Source of the DNA: Streptomyces monomycini
GTDB lineage: Bacteria > Actinomycetota > Actinomycetes > Streptomycetales > Streptomycetaceae
Assembly (NCBI RefSeq): GCF_022271435.1
Contig: NZ_JAFIQY010000008.1
Location: 62,001-126,000 of the forward strand
Direction of reading: 5' to 3'
DNA length: 64,000 nucleotides
The stretch's first letter is position 1. Each line of letters begins with the position of its first letter. Both the position numbers and the translations under genes were made by a program. Below the pieces are notes generated by a model. The model saw nothing but the letters and a program-made list of their open reading frames with translations, was not told the origin of the DNA and ran no database searches. Below are positions 36,201-44,602 of this stretch, piece by piece.

Positions 36201-39200
36201 GTGAGGGCCACCTGGAGCGCGCCGTCCCACAGGGCCGGGTGCAGTTCGCCCGGCCGGCTGGTCTCCCGCAGCGCGTCGGCCAGCACGACCTCGCCCAGAA
36301 CCTGCCCCTCGGGGCCGGGCAACAGCTGTCGTACGCCCTGGAAGGCGGGGCCGTAATCGAGGCCGCGGGCGCTCCACCGGCGGTAGAACTCCTCGGCCTC
36401 CGGGAATCCGCCCTCCGGCCCTTCCGCCGTCTCCGGCCCCCACTCGGGGAACAGGGGCGCACCGGCCTCGTCGTCCCACCCGTACGCCCGTGCCTCGGCG
36501 GTGACCTGCCACGGGCCGCCGCCCTCGGGCAGCGCCAGCAGCCGGAAGCGTCCGCCGTCGGCGAGGTCCGCGTGCCACTCGGCGGTGAGCCGGGCGGGCT
36601 GCTCGGACAGCGCGACCTCCTTCACGAAGGCGACGTCCGTCAGCCGCAGCGGTCCCGTACCGCAGCGGGCGCGCGCCGTGTTGACGGCGATGGCCAGCAT
36701 CGCCGTGCCCGGCAGCACCGCCGTGCCGTACACCCGGTGGTCGCCCAGCCAGGCCTGGTCCGTCACCGACAGCTCCAGCGGACCGTGCCAGGTGCCCGCC
36801 GCGCCCGGCGCCGGGGACAGACGCGCGGCGAAGCCGCGGGTGGCGCCGGATCCGCGGGGGCGGCGCGGCACCCAGTGGCTCTCCGGCCGCAGCGGGTAGC
36901 CCGGTACGGGCACGTCCGCGTGCCGGGGCAGCGCGCCGAACGGCTCCAGTCCGGCGACGTAACCGTGGGCGAGGGCCGACGCGACGGCCGCCCGGTCGCC
37001 CTGGTGGCGGCGGATCGTGGTCAGCACCGCCGCGGGCTCGGGGCGCAGGGCGGCGAGCTGTTCGACGGCCGGGGCCAGCACCGGGTGCGGGCTGATCTCC
37101 ACGACGTGGGTGACGCCGTCGTCGAGCAGGGCACCCATGGCGTCGGCGAACAGGACCGGACGGCGCAGGTTCTCCACCCAGTAGGCGGCGTCCAGCTCAG
37201 GACCGTCCAGCAGACGGCCGCGCACCGTCGACATCAGGGCGACGGTGCCGGTGCGCGGCCGGGCGGGTTCGAGGGCCGCCAGCAGGTCGGCGCGCAGCTC
37301 GTCCATCTGCGGACTGTGCGAGGCGTAGTCGACGTTGACGAGGCGGCAGTACGTGTCCTCGGCCTCCAGCAGCTCCTTGAGCATGAGCACCGAGTCCTCG
37401 TCCCCGGAGAGCACACAGGCCCGGGGACCGTTGTGCACGGCGAGGGCCACACTGTCCTCGAAGCCCTCCAGCGCCGCCAGCGCGGCCTCCCGGTCCAGGT
37501 CGACCGCGAGCATCCGGCCCCGGCCGGAGGTGCGCCGCGCGATCGCGCTGCGGCGGGCCATCACGAGCGCGGCGTCCTCGTACGACAGGATTCCGGCCAG
37601 CGTGGCGGCGGTGATCTCGCCCTGGCTGTGGCCGAGGACGACGTCGGGCTCGACGCCGGCGGCCCGCCACAGCTCGGCCAGCCCCAGGGACATCGCCCAC
37701 AGCGTGGGCTGGAGCATGTCGATGCGGGTGGTCCAGGTGTCGTCGGTGCCGTCCTCGAAGACGGCGGTGAGGTCCCAGTCGACGTGCGGTGCCAGGGCCT
37801 TGCCGCAGCGCCGGATCACGTCGGCGAACAGCGGGACGTCCAGGAAGAGTTCGCGGCCCATGCCTTTCCACTGCGAGCCCTGCCCGGGGAAGACGAAGGC
37901 GGTACGGCCGTGCGGGCGGGCCCGCCCCAGGACGGCGTCCGGTATCCCGGCAGGCTTGTCGGTGAGGTCGCCGCCGTCGGCCGCCGCGGCGACGGCGTCC
38001 AGGGCGGTGCGCAGCCGCTCCGGCTCGGTGGCCGTCAGCGCGGCACGCAGCGGGAAGTGGTCGCGGCGCCAGGCGAGCGTCCCGGCCAGGTCACCGACGT
38101 CGCCGGAGGTCTCCGGGACGCAGTCGGTCAGCTGCCGGGACCGCTCGGCCAGTGCCGTGCGGTCCTTGGCCGACAGCGGGACGAACACCGGGAGTTCCGC
38201 GCTCTCCGACGCCGCGCCCACCAACTGCGTGTCGATTGCGGCAGGTTCGTCTCGCGAGGCAGGGCGCCCCCGGGGCACGGCCACCGCGCCGGCGGGCCGC
38301 TCCTCGGGCGGGCTCGCCACCACGACGTGGGCGTTGGTGCCGCCCCAGCCGAAGGAGTTGACGCCCATGTAGAGCGGTCCCGAGGCCGGGAGCGCGACCG
38401 GCTCACGCACCACCCGCACCCCCAGCTCCTCGAAGGGGATCTCCGGATTGAGCTGCTCGGCGTGCAGGCTCGGCGGCAGAGTGCGGTGGCGCATGGCCAG
38501 CAGCAGCTTCACCAGCCCGGCCATGCCGGCCCCCGCCTCCAGGTGACCGATGTTGGTCTTGACGGACCCCACCAGCAGCGGCCGGTCGCCCCGGTCGCGG
38601 CCCAGGACCCGGCCGAGCGCGCCCACCTCGACGGGGTCGCCGCGGCCGGTGCCGGTCCCGTGCGCCTCGACGTACGTCGGCGCCCCCGGCGGGAGCAGTC
38701 CGTCGCCGTACGCCTGGCGCAGCAGGTCCTCCTGCCCCTCGGGGCTCGGCGTCACCAGGCTGTCGCCGCCCCCGTCGTTGTTGACGACCGTACGGAGCAC
38801 GACGCCGTGCACGCGGTCGCCGTCGGCCAGCGCCCGCCGCAGCGTCTTCACGTACAGCGCGGCGACCGTCTCCCCGCGTACGAAGCCGTCGGCCGAAGCG
38901 GAGAAGGCCTTGCAGCGGCCGTCCGGGGACAGGGCCCCGAAGTGGGTCAGCCCCACCGTCACGTGCGGGTCCAGCATCAGGTTGGCCGCCCCGACCACGG
39001 CGGCGTCGATCTCGCCCTGCCGCAGGGCCTGCGCGGCCAGGTGCAGCGCGACGAGCGAGGACGAGCAGCCGGTCTCCACCGCCATGCTGGGCCCGCGCAG
39101 GCCGAAGACGTAGGAGAAGCGGGCGGCGATGACGTCGAGGGCGTTGCCCACCAGGCTGTGCGGGGTGGGGCGGGCACCCCGGTCCGCGCGCAGCAGCTCG

Positions 39201-39664
39201 TAGTCGTGCCAGGAAGCCCCGACGTACACGCCCGTACGGGAGCCGACCAGGAGCGAGGCGCGCTGCCCCGCGTCCTCCAGGGCCCGCCAACCGACCTCCA
39301 GCAGCAGGCGCTGCTGCGGGTCGATGGCGGCCGCCTCGCGCGGCGAGATGCCGAAGAAGGCGGCGTCGAACCGGTCCACCCCGTCCAGGAACCCGCCGAC
39401 CCCCTGGATCCGCCGCTCCGGGTCGAGCTGCTCGCCGGCGTCCCAGCGGTCCGCCGGGACGGGGCCGATCGCCTGGCCGCCGGACCGGAGCAGCCGCCAC
39501 AGACCCGCCGTGTCGGCGGCGCCGGGGAAGCGCCCTGCCATTCCGACGACGGCGATGAGGTCGGAGGGGTCCCGGGAGTCGGAAGGGTTCCGGGAGCCGG
39601 AGGGATTTCGGGAGCCGGAGAAATCCCGGGAGCCGGAGGGATTCCGAGAGATGTTCGCAGTCAT
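33206..39664 (-). CDS. Fully reducing PKS module: KS-AT(methylmalonyl)-DH-ER-KR-ACP
   Basis: 2152 residues, one complete module. KS active site reads ETGCSSS (Cys near 199) rather than DTACSSS. AT near 560-880 has GHSQGE (about 676) and YASH (about 779), marking methylmalonyl-CoA. DH has HRVYGTAVLP (about 974) and DGALQ (about 1146). ER has the nucleotide loop RGAGGTFGSVAAQ (about 1585). KR has SGGLGALG (about 1795), an LDD motif (B-type) and AAYAAANAG (about 1941). ACP Ser lies in LGLDSLMSL (about 2103). It adds a methyl-branched saturated unit. The ATG at 39664 is preferred over a GTG at 39676, because the AGGAAGTG ribosome site lies between them. Residues 5-32 are a repetitive Ser/Arg/Pro stretch. 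It is the first PKS gene of the operon, 85 bp before the next. Confidence 0.93.
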   Translation of the reverse strand: MTANISRNPSGSRDFSGSRNPSGSRNPSDSRDPSDLIAVVGMAGRFPGAADTAGLWRLLRSGGQAIGPVPADRWDAGEQLDPERRIQGVGGFLDGVDRFDAAFFGISPREAAAIDPQQRLLLEVGWRALEDAGQRASLLVGSRTGVYVGASWHDYELLRADRGARPTPHSLVGNALDVIAARFSYVFGLRGPSMAVETGCSSSLVALHLAAQALRQGEIDAAVVGAANLMLDPHVTVGLTHFGALSPDGRCKAFSASADGFVRGETVAALYVKTLRRALADGDRVHGVVLRTVVNNDGGGDSLVTPSPEGQEDLLRQAYGDGLLPPGAPTYVEAHGTGTGRGDPVEVGALGRVLGRDRGDRPLLVGSVKTNIGHLEAGAGMAGLVKLLLAMRHRTLPPSLHAEQLNPEIPFEELGVRVVREPVALPASGPLYMGVNSFGWGGTNAHVVVASPPEERPAGAVAVPRGRPASRDEPAAIDTQLVGAASESAELPVFVPLSAKDRTALAERSRQLTDCVPETSGDVGDLAGTLAWRRDHFPLRAALTATEPERLRTALDAVAAAADGGDLTDKPAGIPDAVLGRARPHGRTAFVFPGQGSQWKGMGRELFLDVPLFADVIRRCGKALAPHVDWDLTAVFEDGTDDTWTTRIDMLQPTLWAMSLGLAELWRAAGVEPDVVLGHSQGEITAATLAGILSYEDAALVMARRSAIARRTSGRGRMLAVDLDREAALAALEGFEDSVALAVHNGPRACVLSGDEDSVLMLKELLEAEDTYCRLVNVDYASHSPQMDELRADLLAALEPARPRTGTVALMSTVRGRLLDGPELDAAYWVENLRRPVLFADAMGALLDDGVTHVVEISPHPVLAPAVEQLAALRPEPAAVLTTIRRHQGDRAAVASALAHGYVAGLEPFGALPRHADVPVPGYPLRPESHWVPRRPRGSGATRGFAARLSPAPGAAGTWHGPLELSVTDQAWLGDHRVYGTAVLPGTAMLAIAVNTARARCGTGPLRLTDVAFVKEVALSEQPARLTAEWHADLADGGRFRLLALPEGGGPWQVTAEARAYGWDDEAGAPLFPEWGPETAEGPEGGFPEAEEFYRRWSARGLDYGPAFQGVRQLLPGPEGQVLGEVVLADALRETSRPGELHPALWDGALQVALTLCEGIGGKGALVPTAVRRVRLLREPDAPVAALWSHAVRRADGRVDVRLFDAARVPLMVLDGLRLEPLPGADDTDDAAGRLHHLAWLELAGATEGSADSGEPGDRGPVAARWLVCGAVAEARELAGALSAAGTEATVGDGAGALDGAQAPGGVVFLAPRATAGPQEQERALHRLAALVRACAELGVPPRLAVVTAGAQAVSDGDLPDPGAALFWGWSRVLRREHGELTPRVIDIAADDTGWAKQCAEELLTDDGEDQVALRHGQRFGARLARGAAPEEHLAALPAQRTGKQPFRLGGTGADGFARYVPLTRRAPGTGEVEIEVTAAAVEPGEAAAVALGRATGVPLLGHACAGRVVAVGPDVARPVPGDRVAAVGAGTAATHVTVRADLTRPVPAGWADADAAALPMALVTAWYGLSHVARLDAAETVLIRGAGGTFGSVAAQVARALGARVLATVRDADERAALRELGVDEVYDARDLSWIDAVRAATGGRGVDVVLSPADGPGLGHGLAALAEDGRLIAAGTPAAGGHGAAADGRFDADALARGVTVAGVDVAGLLGRAPDRVARALRSAWCLLDTGLDTGGLRPVPTRTADFAGAGEALREAAAGRNASTCVLTGPESVERVEPLVLPDGALRGDGTYLVSGGLGALGLSLAEFLAAHGAGALILLGRSAPGPEAADRLAALRAAGTVVETARCDVADLTALRAALDTLPSGLPPVRGVFHAAGVLDDATIRTVTPEQIAAVVRPKAAGARNLEAVTADAPLDCFVLFSSAAALFGNAGQAAYAAANAGLDAFAESRRLRGLPALSVQWGPFTDTGLAAQDARRGARLAERGMGGFTTAEAWPALLRMLQRGDVVTGYVPLDLRQWFDAYPETAACGSWQWLREAAQQGDGAGAHAAEFRDLLARVPAAERPRLVENRVRELAGRVLRLEPDAIGHETPFKTLGLDSLMSLELRNRLEGVFGLRLSPTLLWAYGTPKALAAALTEHLSTTAGEAA
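39568..39650 (-). repeat. 18-bp tandem repeats coding the PKS N-terminus
   Basis: Four full units related to GATTCCGGGAGCCGGAGG start at 39568, 39586, 39604 and 39622, with a partial fifth. They encode hexapeptides such as SRNPSG just before the KS domain, where docking elements usually sit. Confidence 0.85.
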
Positions 39665-39870
39665 GGTCCGAGTCACTTCCTGAAGTCCGGAACTTCCTGC
39701 CGCACCGTCGGAAACCTAGGCGACCTCGACCACCCGACACAGCCCCCTTTTTTCTTCTCCGAGCCGCACCGCAAACCCCTAGGGGGACAGTAGGGGGGTG
39801 CCGGCCACAATGCAGCCAGGGCGCGGCGAAAATGCGGCCAAGGTGCTGCGGGCACCCCCCGCGGCTATTT

Positions 39871-41532
39871 CTACCCACCCATGAGCCGCATCCGGACCAG
39901 CCCCTTGCTCGCATTGATCATTCGCCCGCCGATTTCCTCGGGGGCGTCCCTGCGGCACCACACCGCGTTCTTCGCCATTTTCCCGGGGGACATGTTGAAA
40001 CACCGGGTGTCGCGCAGTCCGAGCCGGAACGACGGGGCGATGAAGTCCGCCTCCCGGACGCACTCCAGAATGCGCCGGGCCGCTTCCCTGGGGGCGAGCG
40101 AGCCCTCGTCGACCTGGACGCACAGATCACGGGTGAGCGCGCTCATCGCGTTGAAACCCGGGCTCACCGGGAGCGGGGACCCGGGGTGCGCCGAGTCCTC
40201 CAGGTCGCGGAAGACGCCCCGGTCACCGCTGCGCGTGAAGCGGTAATAGGCGTCCTCCAGCATGACGTTGCCCAGCATCGTGCCGAGCATCCAGGTGCGG
40301 TTCACCGCGTTCCACAGCTCGTAGTCGCGGAAGCCGACGAACGAGCTGAAGACGAGATCGTCGTGGAAGTCGAACAGGCCCTGTTGCAGGGTCTCCAGAT
40401 AGGCGAAGCGCTCGGTCGACCAGTCGCCGTCACGGGAGGCCGCGATCAGACGCCAGGCCAGCGCGTTGACGATCTCCATGGTGTTGGTCAGGCCGCGGGA
40501 GTACAGCGCGTCGATGAACCCGGCCGCGTGCGAGGTGAGGCAGAACCGGTCGCCGACCACCTGCTTGGCCGAGTACTGCAACCGCCCGGTGGACACCCAG
40601 GGCCGTACCGTGCGGGCGTCCTGGAACTGCCAGGCGATCTCCGGGAACCGGCGCAGGAACGCGTCGAACTCGGCCTGCGGGGGCGTGTCGTCCTTGGGGA
40701 AGACCCGCGGGTCCAGGGTGAGCCCCACACTGCACAGCGGGTTGAGGGAATCGGCGTGGTTGTCGAACGGGATGACCCACAGCCAGCCGCCGTCGAAGAC
40801 GTGGTGCAGGGTGCCGTGGTGCCAGGGGTTGGGCTGGTCGTGGCGGGCCGCGGCCGGCGCCCGGTCGAAGGGCCGTACCCCGATCATGTGGGTGAACAGG
40901 GACCGGGAGTGCGTACGGGCCCGGGTCGGTGTCTCGCGCAGCGCGAACTTCTCCGCCAGCGGCGACCGGAACCCGCTGCCGTCCACGATGTAGCTCGCCC
41001 GGAACTCCCGGCCGTGCTCGGTGCGCAGCACCGCCCCCGACTCCGGGTCGATGTCCACGTCCGTGACCCGGGTGGTCAGCAGCGGCTCGGCACCGTACTT
41101 GACCGCCGTGTGGAACAGGTACGCGTCGACGTCCTGCCGGAAGAGATGGGTCTCGGTGCGGATGGCCTGGGGGACCACCAGCTGGTTGATCTCCTGCGGG
41201 TGCTGCGCGCTGCCCTCGCGGTGGTACACGAAGCCGAAGTTCTGCTTCTGGCCGCAGTAGCGCGACACCTGCCGGCTGATGCCCTTGTGGCTGGAGAGCG
41301 GCTTGAGTTCGGGGACCCGGTAGCGGTCCGCGATGAGCCGGGTCATCCCCGAGGTGTACGGGATGGTCGACTCGCCCACCGCGAACCGCGGATGGGTGCC
41401 GGCGTCCAGCAGCAGCACGCGGACACCGTTGCGGGCCAGCACCGCGCCCAACATGCCGCCGGCCATGCCGGCGCCGAGTATCGCCACGTCGTAGGTGTCC
41501 GCGCGTCCCCGCGCGCCGTGACTGTTCTGCAT
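39871..41532 (-). CDS. FAD-dependent halogenase, PltM-like (free phenolic substrate type)
   Basis: A 553-residue flavin halogenase. FAD motif GAGMAGGMLGAVLA near the N-terminus; HLFRQDVDAYLF and TLHHVFDGGWLWVIPFDNH closely resemble PltM, which chlorinates free phloroglucinol. The WLWVIP segment is the WxWxIP halogenase signature. The lysine that positions HOX is probably the first in the ELKPLSSHKG region. It may chlorinate salicylate or another free phenol before loading; that substrate is inferred from neighbours, not visible in sequence. It needs reduced FAD, likely from the reductase at 19427. A gap of about 206 bp with a T-rich patch separates it from the first PKS gene. Confidence 0.87.
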   Translation of the reverse strand: MQNSHGARGRADTYDVAILGAGMAGGMLGAVLARNGVRVLLLDAGTHPRFAVGESTIPYTSGMTRLIADRYRVPELKPLSSHKGISRQVSRYCGQKQNFGFVYHREGSAQHPQEINQLVVPQAIRTETHLFRQDVDAYLFHTAVKYGAEPLLTTRVTDVDIDPESGAVLRTEHGREFRASYIVDGSGFRSPLAEKFALRETPTRARTHSRSLFTHMIGVRPFDRAPAAARHDQPNPWHHGTLHHVFDGGWLWVIPFDNHADSLNPLCSVGLTLDPRVFPKDDTPPQAEFDAFLRRFPEIAWQFQDARTVRPWVSTGRLQYSAKQVVGDRFCLTSHAAGFIDALYSRGLTNTMEIVNALAWRLIAASRDGDWSTERFAYLETLQQGLFDFHDDLVFSSFVGFRDYELWNAVNRTWMLGTMLGNVMLEDAYYRFTRSGDRGVFRDLEDSAHPGSPLPVSPGFNAMSALTRDLCVQVDEGSLAPREAARRILECVREADFIAPSFRLGLRDTRCFNMSPGKMAKNAVWCRRDAPEEIGGRMINASKGLVRMRLMGG

Positions 41533-41553
41533 GGCCCTCGCCTTTCTGCTGTG

Positions 41554-41637
41554 CCGATGAGTCCGTGCCGATGAATGAGCCGATCGATGAACCGATCGAT
41601 GAACCGATGAGAAGGGGCCGGTCGATGAACCGATGAG
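41554..41637. repeat. 12-bp CCGATCGATGAA-type tandem repeats between halogenase and LAL regulator genes
   Basis: Two exact CCGATCGATGAA units (41580, 41592) are surrounded by shortened variants of CCGATGA from 41554 to 41637. They occupy the upstream region of the PltM-like halogenase, so they could affect its expression. Confidence 0.75.
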
Positions 41638-41650
41638 TGGGGGCGGCCGG

Positions 41651-44461
41651 TCAGTCCGCCCCCTCCACCGGAATGCCGTGGGTCGGCAGCTCCTGCCGGG
41701 TACGCACCCCGAGCTTGCGGAACACCCGGGTCAGGTGCTGCTCGACCGTGCTCGGGGTCACGGCCAGCCGGCGGGCGATCTCCCGGTTGGTCTGCCCCAG
41801 GGCTGCGAGCACCGCGACCCGGCGCTCGGCCCCGCTGAGCAGGTACAGGTCCGCCGGGTGCGCGCGGGCCGCGGAGCCGCCGCGCGGCACCCCCTCGGCC
41901 TGGGCGGTCAGCGCCCGCGCCAGGGGCAGCGCCCCGGCCGCCTCGGCCAGCCGCAGCGCGGTGCGCAGCTCGTGCCGGGCCTGCCCGGTGAGCCCGGCCG
42001 CGGTGAGTGCGTGCGCCAGTTCGCCCAGGGCGCCGGCCAGTTCGAGCCGGTCACCGCAGCCGCGCAGCAGCTCCACCGCCTCGGTGAGCGGCTCCAGGCG
42101 CCCGTCGTCCGGCCCGCAGGCGGCCACCGTACGCAGCGCGATCCCGCGCGCCCGCGACGGCCGTTCCCCCGCCAGGTCCAGCTCCTGCCGGGCCAAGTCG
42201 TACGCCCGCTGCCGGTCGCCCACGGCCAGGTGCGCGCGGGCCGCCTCCGAGCGCCAGGGAACCAGCGTCGGCTGGTCGAACCGCCAGGCCTGCATCAGCG
42301 CTCCGCAGGTGGCGAAGTCGTCGAGCGCCGCGTACGGGCGCCCGGTCTCCAGGTGGTAGCGGCCCCGCGCGTGCAGGAAGTACAGGCCGAAGCGACTGCG
42401 GAACAGCCCCGCGGGCACCGGGACCTCCAGGTACTCGGACGCGGCGTCGTAGTCCCCGGTACGGGTGGCCGCCTGCACCAGGTTGGACAGCGGCCCGCCG
42501 ATGCACACGCCCCAGCTCTCGGCCGGCACCTGTGCCAGTGCGGCCTGCGCCAGCCGGCGTGCCTGTAACGGGTCACCTTGCCGCAGCGCGACCCGCGCCC
42601 GCAGGGACGCGAACTCCGCCTCCCACAGCGGCACCCGCCGGGTACGGGCCTGCTCCAGCCAGTGGTCGCACCAGTTGGCGACCGCCTCCAGCCGGTCGGC
42701 GAACTCCAGCACCGAGGTGGCGCACACGATCCATTCCTGGGTGCTCTTGCTCAGCCGCATCGCCCGCATCGCAGCCTCCGCGTCGGCGACCGCCTCGTCG
42801 TCCGGCCCGTGCGCCAGGACGTGCGCCAGGGCTGCCGCACCCAGTACCCGCGGGTCGTCCTGCGCCCGCCCGGCCGCCCACCGCCGGCCACCCGGCGGGC
42901 CGGGCGGCCGGCGCACCGAGCCCGGATAGGTGGTCGCCAGCAGCTCCCGCGTCGCCCGGATCTCCGCGGCGGCCGCCGGGTCGCACCCCGGCTGCCCCTC
43001 GCCGATGCGGTCCACCGCCTCCAGCGCCTCGTCGAAGCGGCCGTGCCACAGCAGGAACTTGGCCAGCGTGAGCGCATGCCGGTCCGGCAGCCGCCCATCG
43101 TGCAGCGCGGTGGCCAGTTCGCCTAAGTGGCGGGCGCTGATGGACGGGTTGAGCATCCACGCCGTACCGGCGAACAACGCCTTGATGCCCACCCTGGCCC
43201 CGTCGTCCTGGCACACCCGCAGTGCCGCCTCCAGACAGGGGTGCGCGTCCGATACACGGTTGCCTGCCAGATGCCGTTCGGCCGCCTCGCACAGTACGTC
43301 CATCGCCCATGGCTGCCCCCGGTCCTCCGAAGCGATCAGCAGCCGGGCCACCGTCGTCGCCGGCGCGCCGTCCTGATACAGCAGTACGGCCGCGCGCGCG
43401 TGCAGCGCGGACCGCTGCTGCGGCGCCAGGCTCTCCAGTACGGCCGTACGCGCGACCGGGTGCAGCCGTCCGGAATCCAGCAGCCCGGCGGCTTCGAGGG
43501 CACAGGCACCCCGGCTCATGGTGGCTTCGTCCTCCTCCAGCAAGCGGGCCAGCCGGGAGGGTTCGGAGTCCATGTCGAGCACGGCCAGCGCCTGGGCCAG
43601 TCGCATCAGTACGGGGCGGCCGCGGTGGATGCAGCTCAGCACGGTCTCGGCGTACGCGTCGCCGACCACGAGCTGCGGTACGGCGCCCGCGGTCGGCTCG
43701 CCTGCCTGCCGGCAGTCCTCCACCAAGGCCCGCACGAGCAGCGGGTTGCCGCCGCTGACCGCATGGCAGGCGGTGGCCGGCATCCGGCCCGCATGGCCCC
43801 CCAGGTGGTCGGTGATCAGTTCGGCCACGCCCGCCACCGTGAGCCGCGCCAGGGGGACGCGGCGGTATCCGGGCCGGGAGAGCAGCGCGGCGTGCAACTG
43901 CGGATGGGCGGGCTTGGACAGCGTGCCCTCCGCCACCACGACGACGATCGGCGCGGACGGCGCGCGGCGCAGCAGTTGCAGCAACCAGTACAGCGACAGG
44001 GAGTCGGTGAACTGCACGTCGTCGATGCACAGCAGCACCGGCGTGCGCGCGGCCGCGCCGATGACCGCCAGACACAGCCGGTGCAGGGCGCCCGTGGTGT
44101 CCGCGTCCAGGGTCTGCTGGGCGAACCCCCCGTGGCCGTCCACGGCGTCGGGCGGCTCGTGCCTGCGGGTGACGCGGTCCAGCAGCACCGCCAGTTCCGC
44201 GCAGGCGCCCAGCGGTCCCTCGGCGCCGCGCAGCAGCTGGAACATGACGCTGCCGGGCGACTCGCGCTCGGCCCACGAGCCGATCGCGCTCAGGACCAGG
44301 AAGCCTTCCCGCGCCGCCACGTCCCGTACGGCCGACAGCAGCTCGGTCTTGCCGCAGCCGATGCCCCCACTGATCACGGCGGCCCCGCCGCGGTCCGGCG
44401 CGCACTCCCCGAGCAGCTCCAGCATCTGAGCGAGCTCCGCCGCCCGCTCCACCAACCGCAT
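41651..44461 (-). CDS. LAL-family LuxR regulator (large ATP-binding pathway activator)
   Basis: A 936-residue regulator. An N-terminal AAA-type ATPase has Walker A GGIGCGKTELL (near 30-43) and Walker B VLLCIDDV. A long helical TPR-like middle follows, and a C-terminal LuxR helix-turn-helix (TNREIARRLAVTPSTVEQHLTRVFRKLGV) lies about 865-925. LAL proteins are pathway-specific activators of PKS clusters, so it is probably the activator of the minus-strand operon in which it lies. A TTA codon at 43124-43126 (in ARHLGEL) makes it a likely bldA target, tying the cluster to development. It starts 141 bp after the antiporter stop. Confidence 0.93.
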   Translation of the reverse strand: MRLVERAAELAQMLELLGECAPDRGGAAVISGGIGCGKTELLSAVRDVAAREGFLVLSAIGSWAERESPGSVMFQLLRGAEGPLGACAELAVLLDRVTRRHEPPDAVDGHGGFAQQTLDADTTGALHRLCLAVIGAAARTPVLLCIDDVQFTDSLSLYWLLQLLRRAPSAPIVVVVAEGTLSKPAHPQLHAALLSRPGYRRVPLARLTVAGVAELITDHLGGHAGRMPATACHAVSGGNPLLVRALVEDCRQAGEPTAGAVPQLVVGDAYAETVLSCIHRGRPVLMRLAQALAVLDMDSEPSRLARLLEEDEATMSRGACALEAAGLLDSGRLHPVARTAVLESLAPQQRSALHARAAVLLYQDGAPATTVARLLIASEDRGQPWAMDVLCEAAERHLAGNRVSDAHPCLEAALRVCQDDGARVGIKALFAGTAWMLNPSISARHLGELATALHDGRLPDRHALTLAKFLLWHGRFDEALEAVDRIGEGQPGCDPAAAAEIRATRELLATTYPGSVRRPPGPPGGRRWAAGRAQDDPRVLGAAALAHVLAHGPDDEAVADAEAAMRAMRLSKSTQEWIVCATSVLEFADRLEAVANWCDHWLEQARTRRVPLWEAEFASLRARVALRQGDPLQARRLAQAALAQVPAESWGVCIGGPLSNLVQAATRTGDYDAASEYLEVPVPAGLFRSRFGLYFLHARGRYHLETGRPYAALDDFATCGALMQAWRFDQPTLVPWRSEAARAHLAVGDRQRAYDLARQELDLAGERPSRARGIALRTVAACGPDDGRLEPLTEAVELLRGCGDRLELAGALGELAHALTAAGLTGQARHELRTALRLAEAAGALPLARALTAQAEGVPRGGSAARAHPADLYLLSGAERRVAVLAALGQTNREIARRLAVTPSTVEQHLTRVFRKLGVRTRQELPTHGIPVEGAD

Positions 44462-44602
44462 GTCCCTCTCGGCTCACTTCCTGCGCGATGCGCGCGTCCT
44501 GCGCTTCTCCCGCCGACGGTGGCCGGGGGACTGGGACCGGGACGGGAACCGGGGCCGGACACGGACGACGGCGCGCGCCGCGGCCGGCCCGATGGCGGTC
44601 CC

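Noticed and set aside
39665..39676. GTG start for the first PKS gene
   Set aside because: The ribosome-binding sequence runs directly into this GTG, leaving no spacing; the ATG at 39664 has correct spacing.
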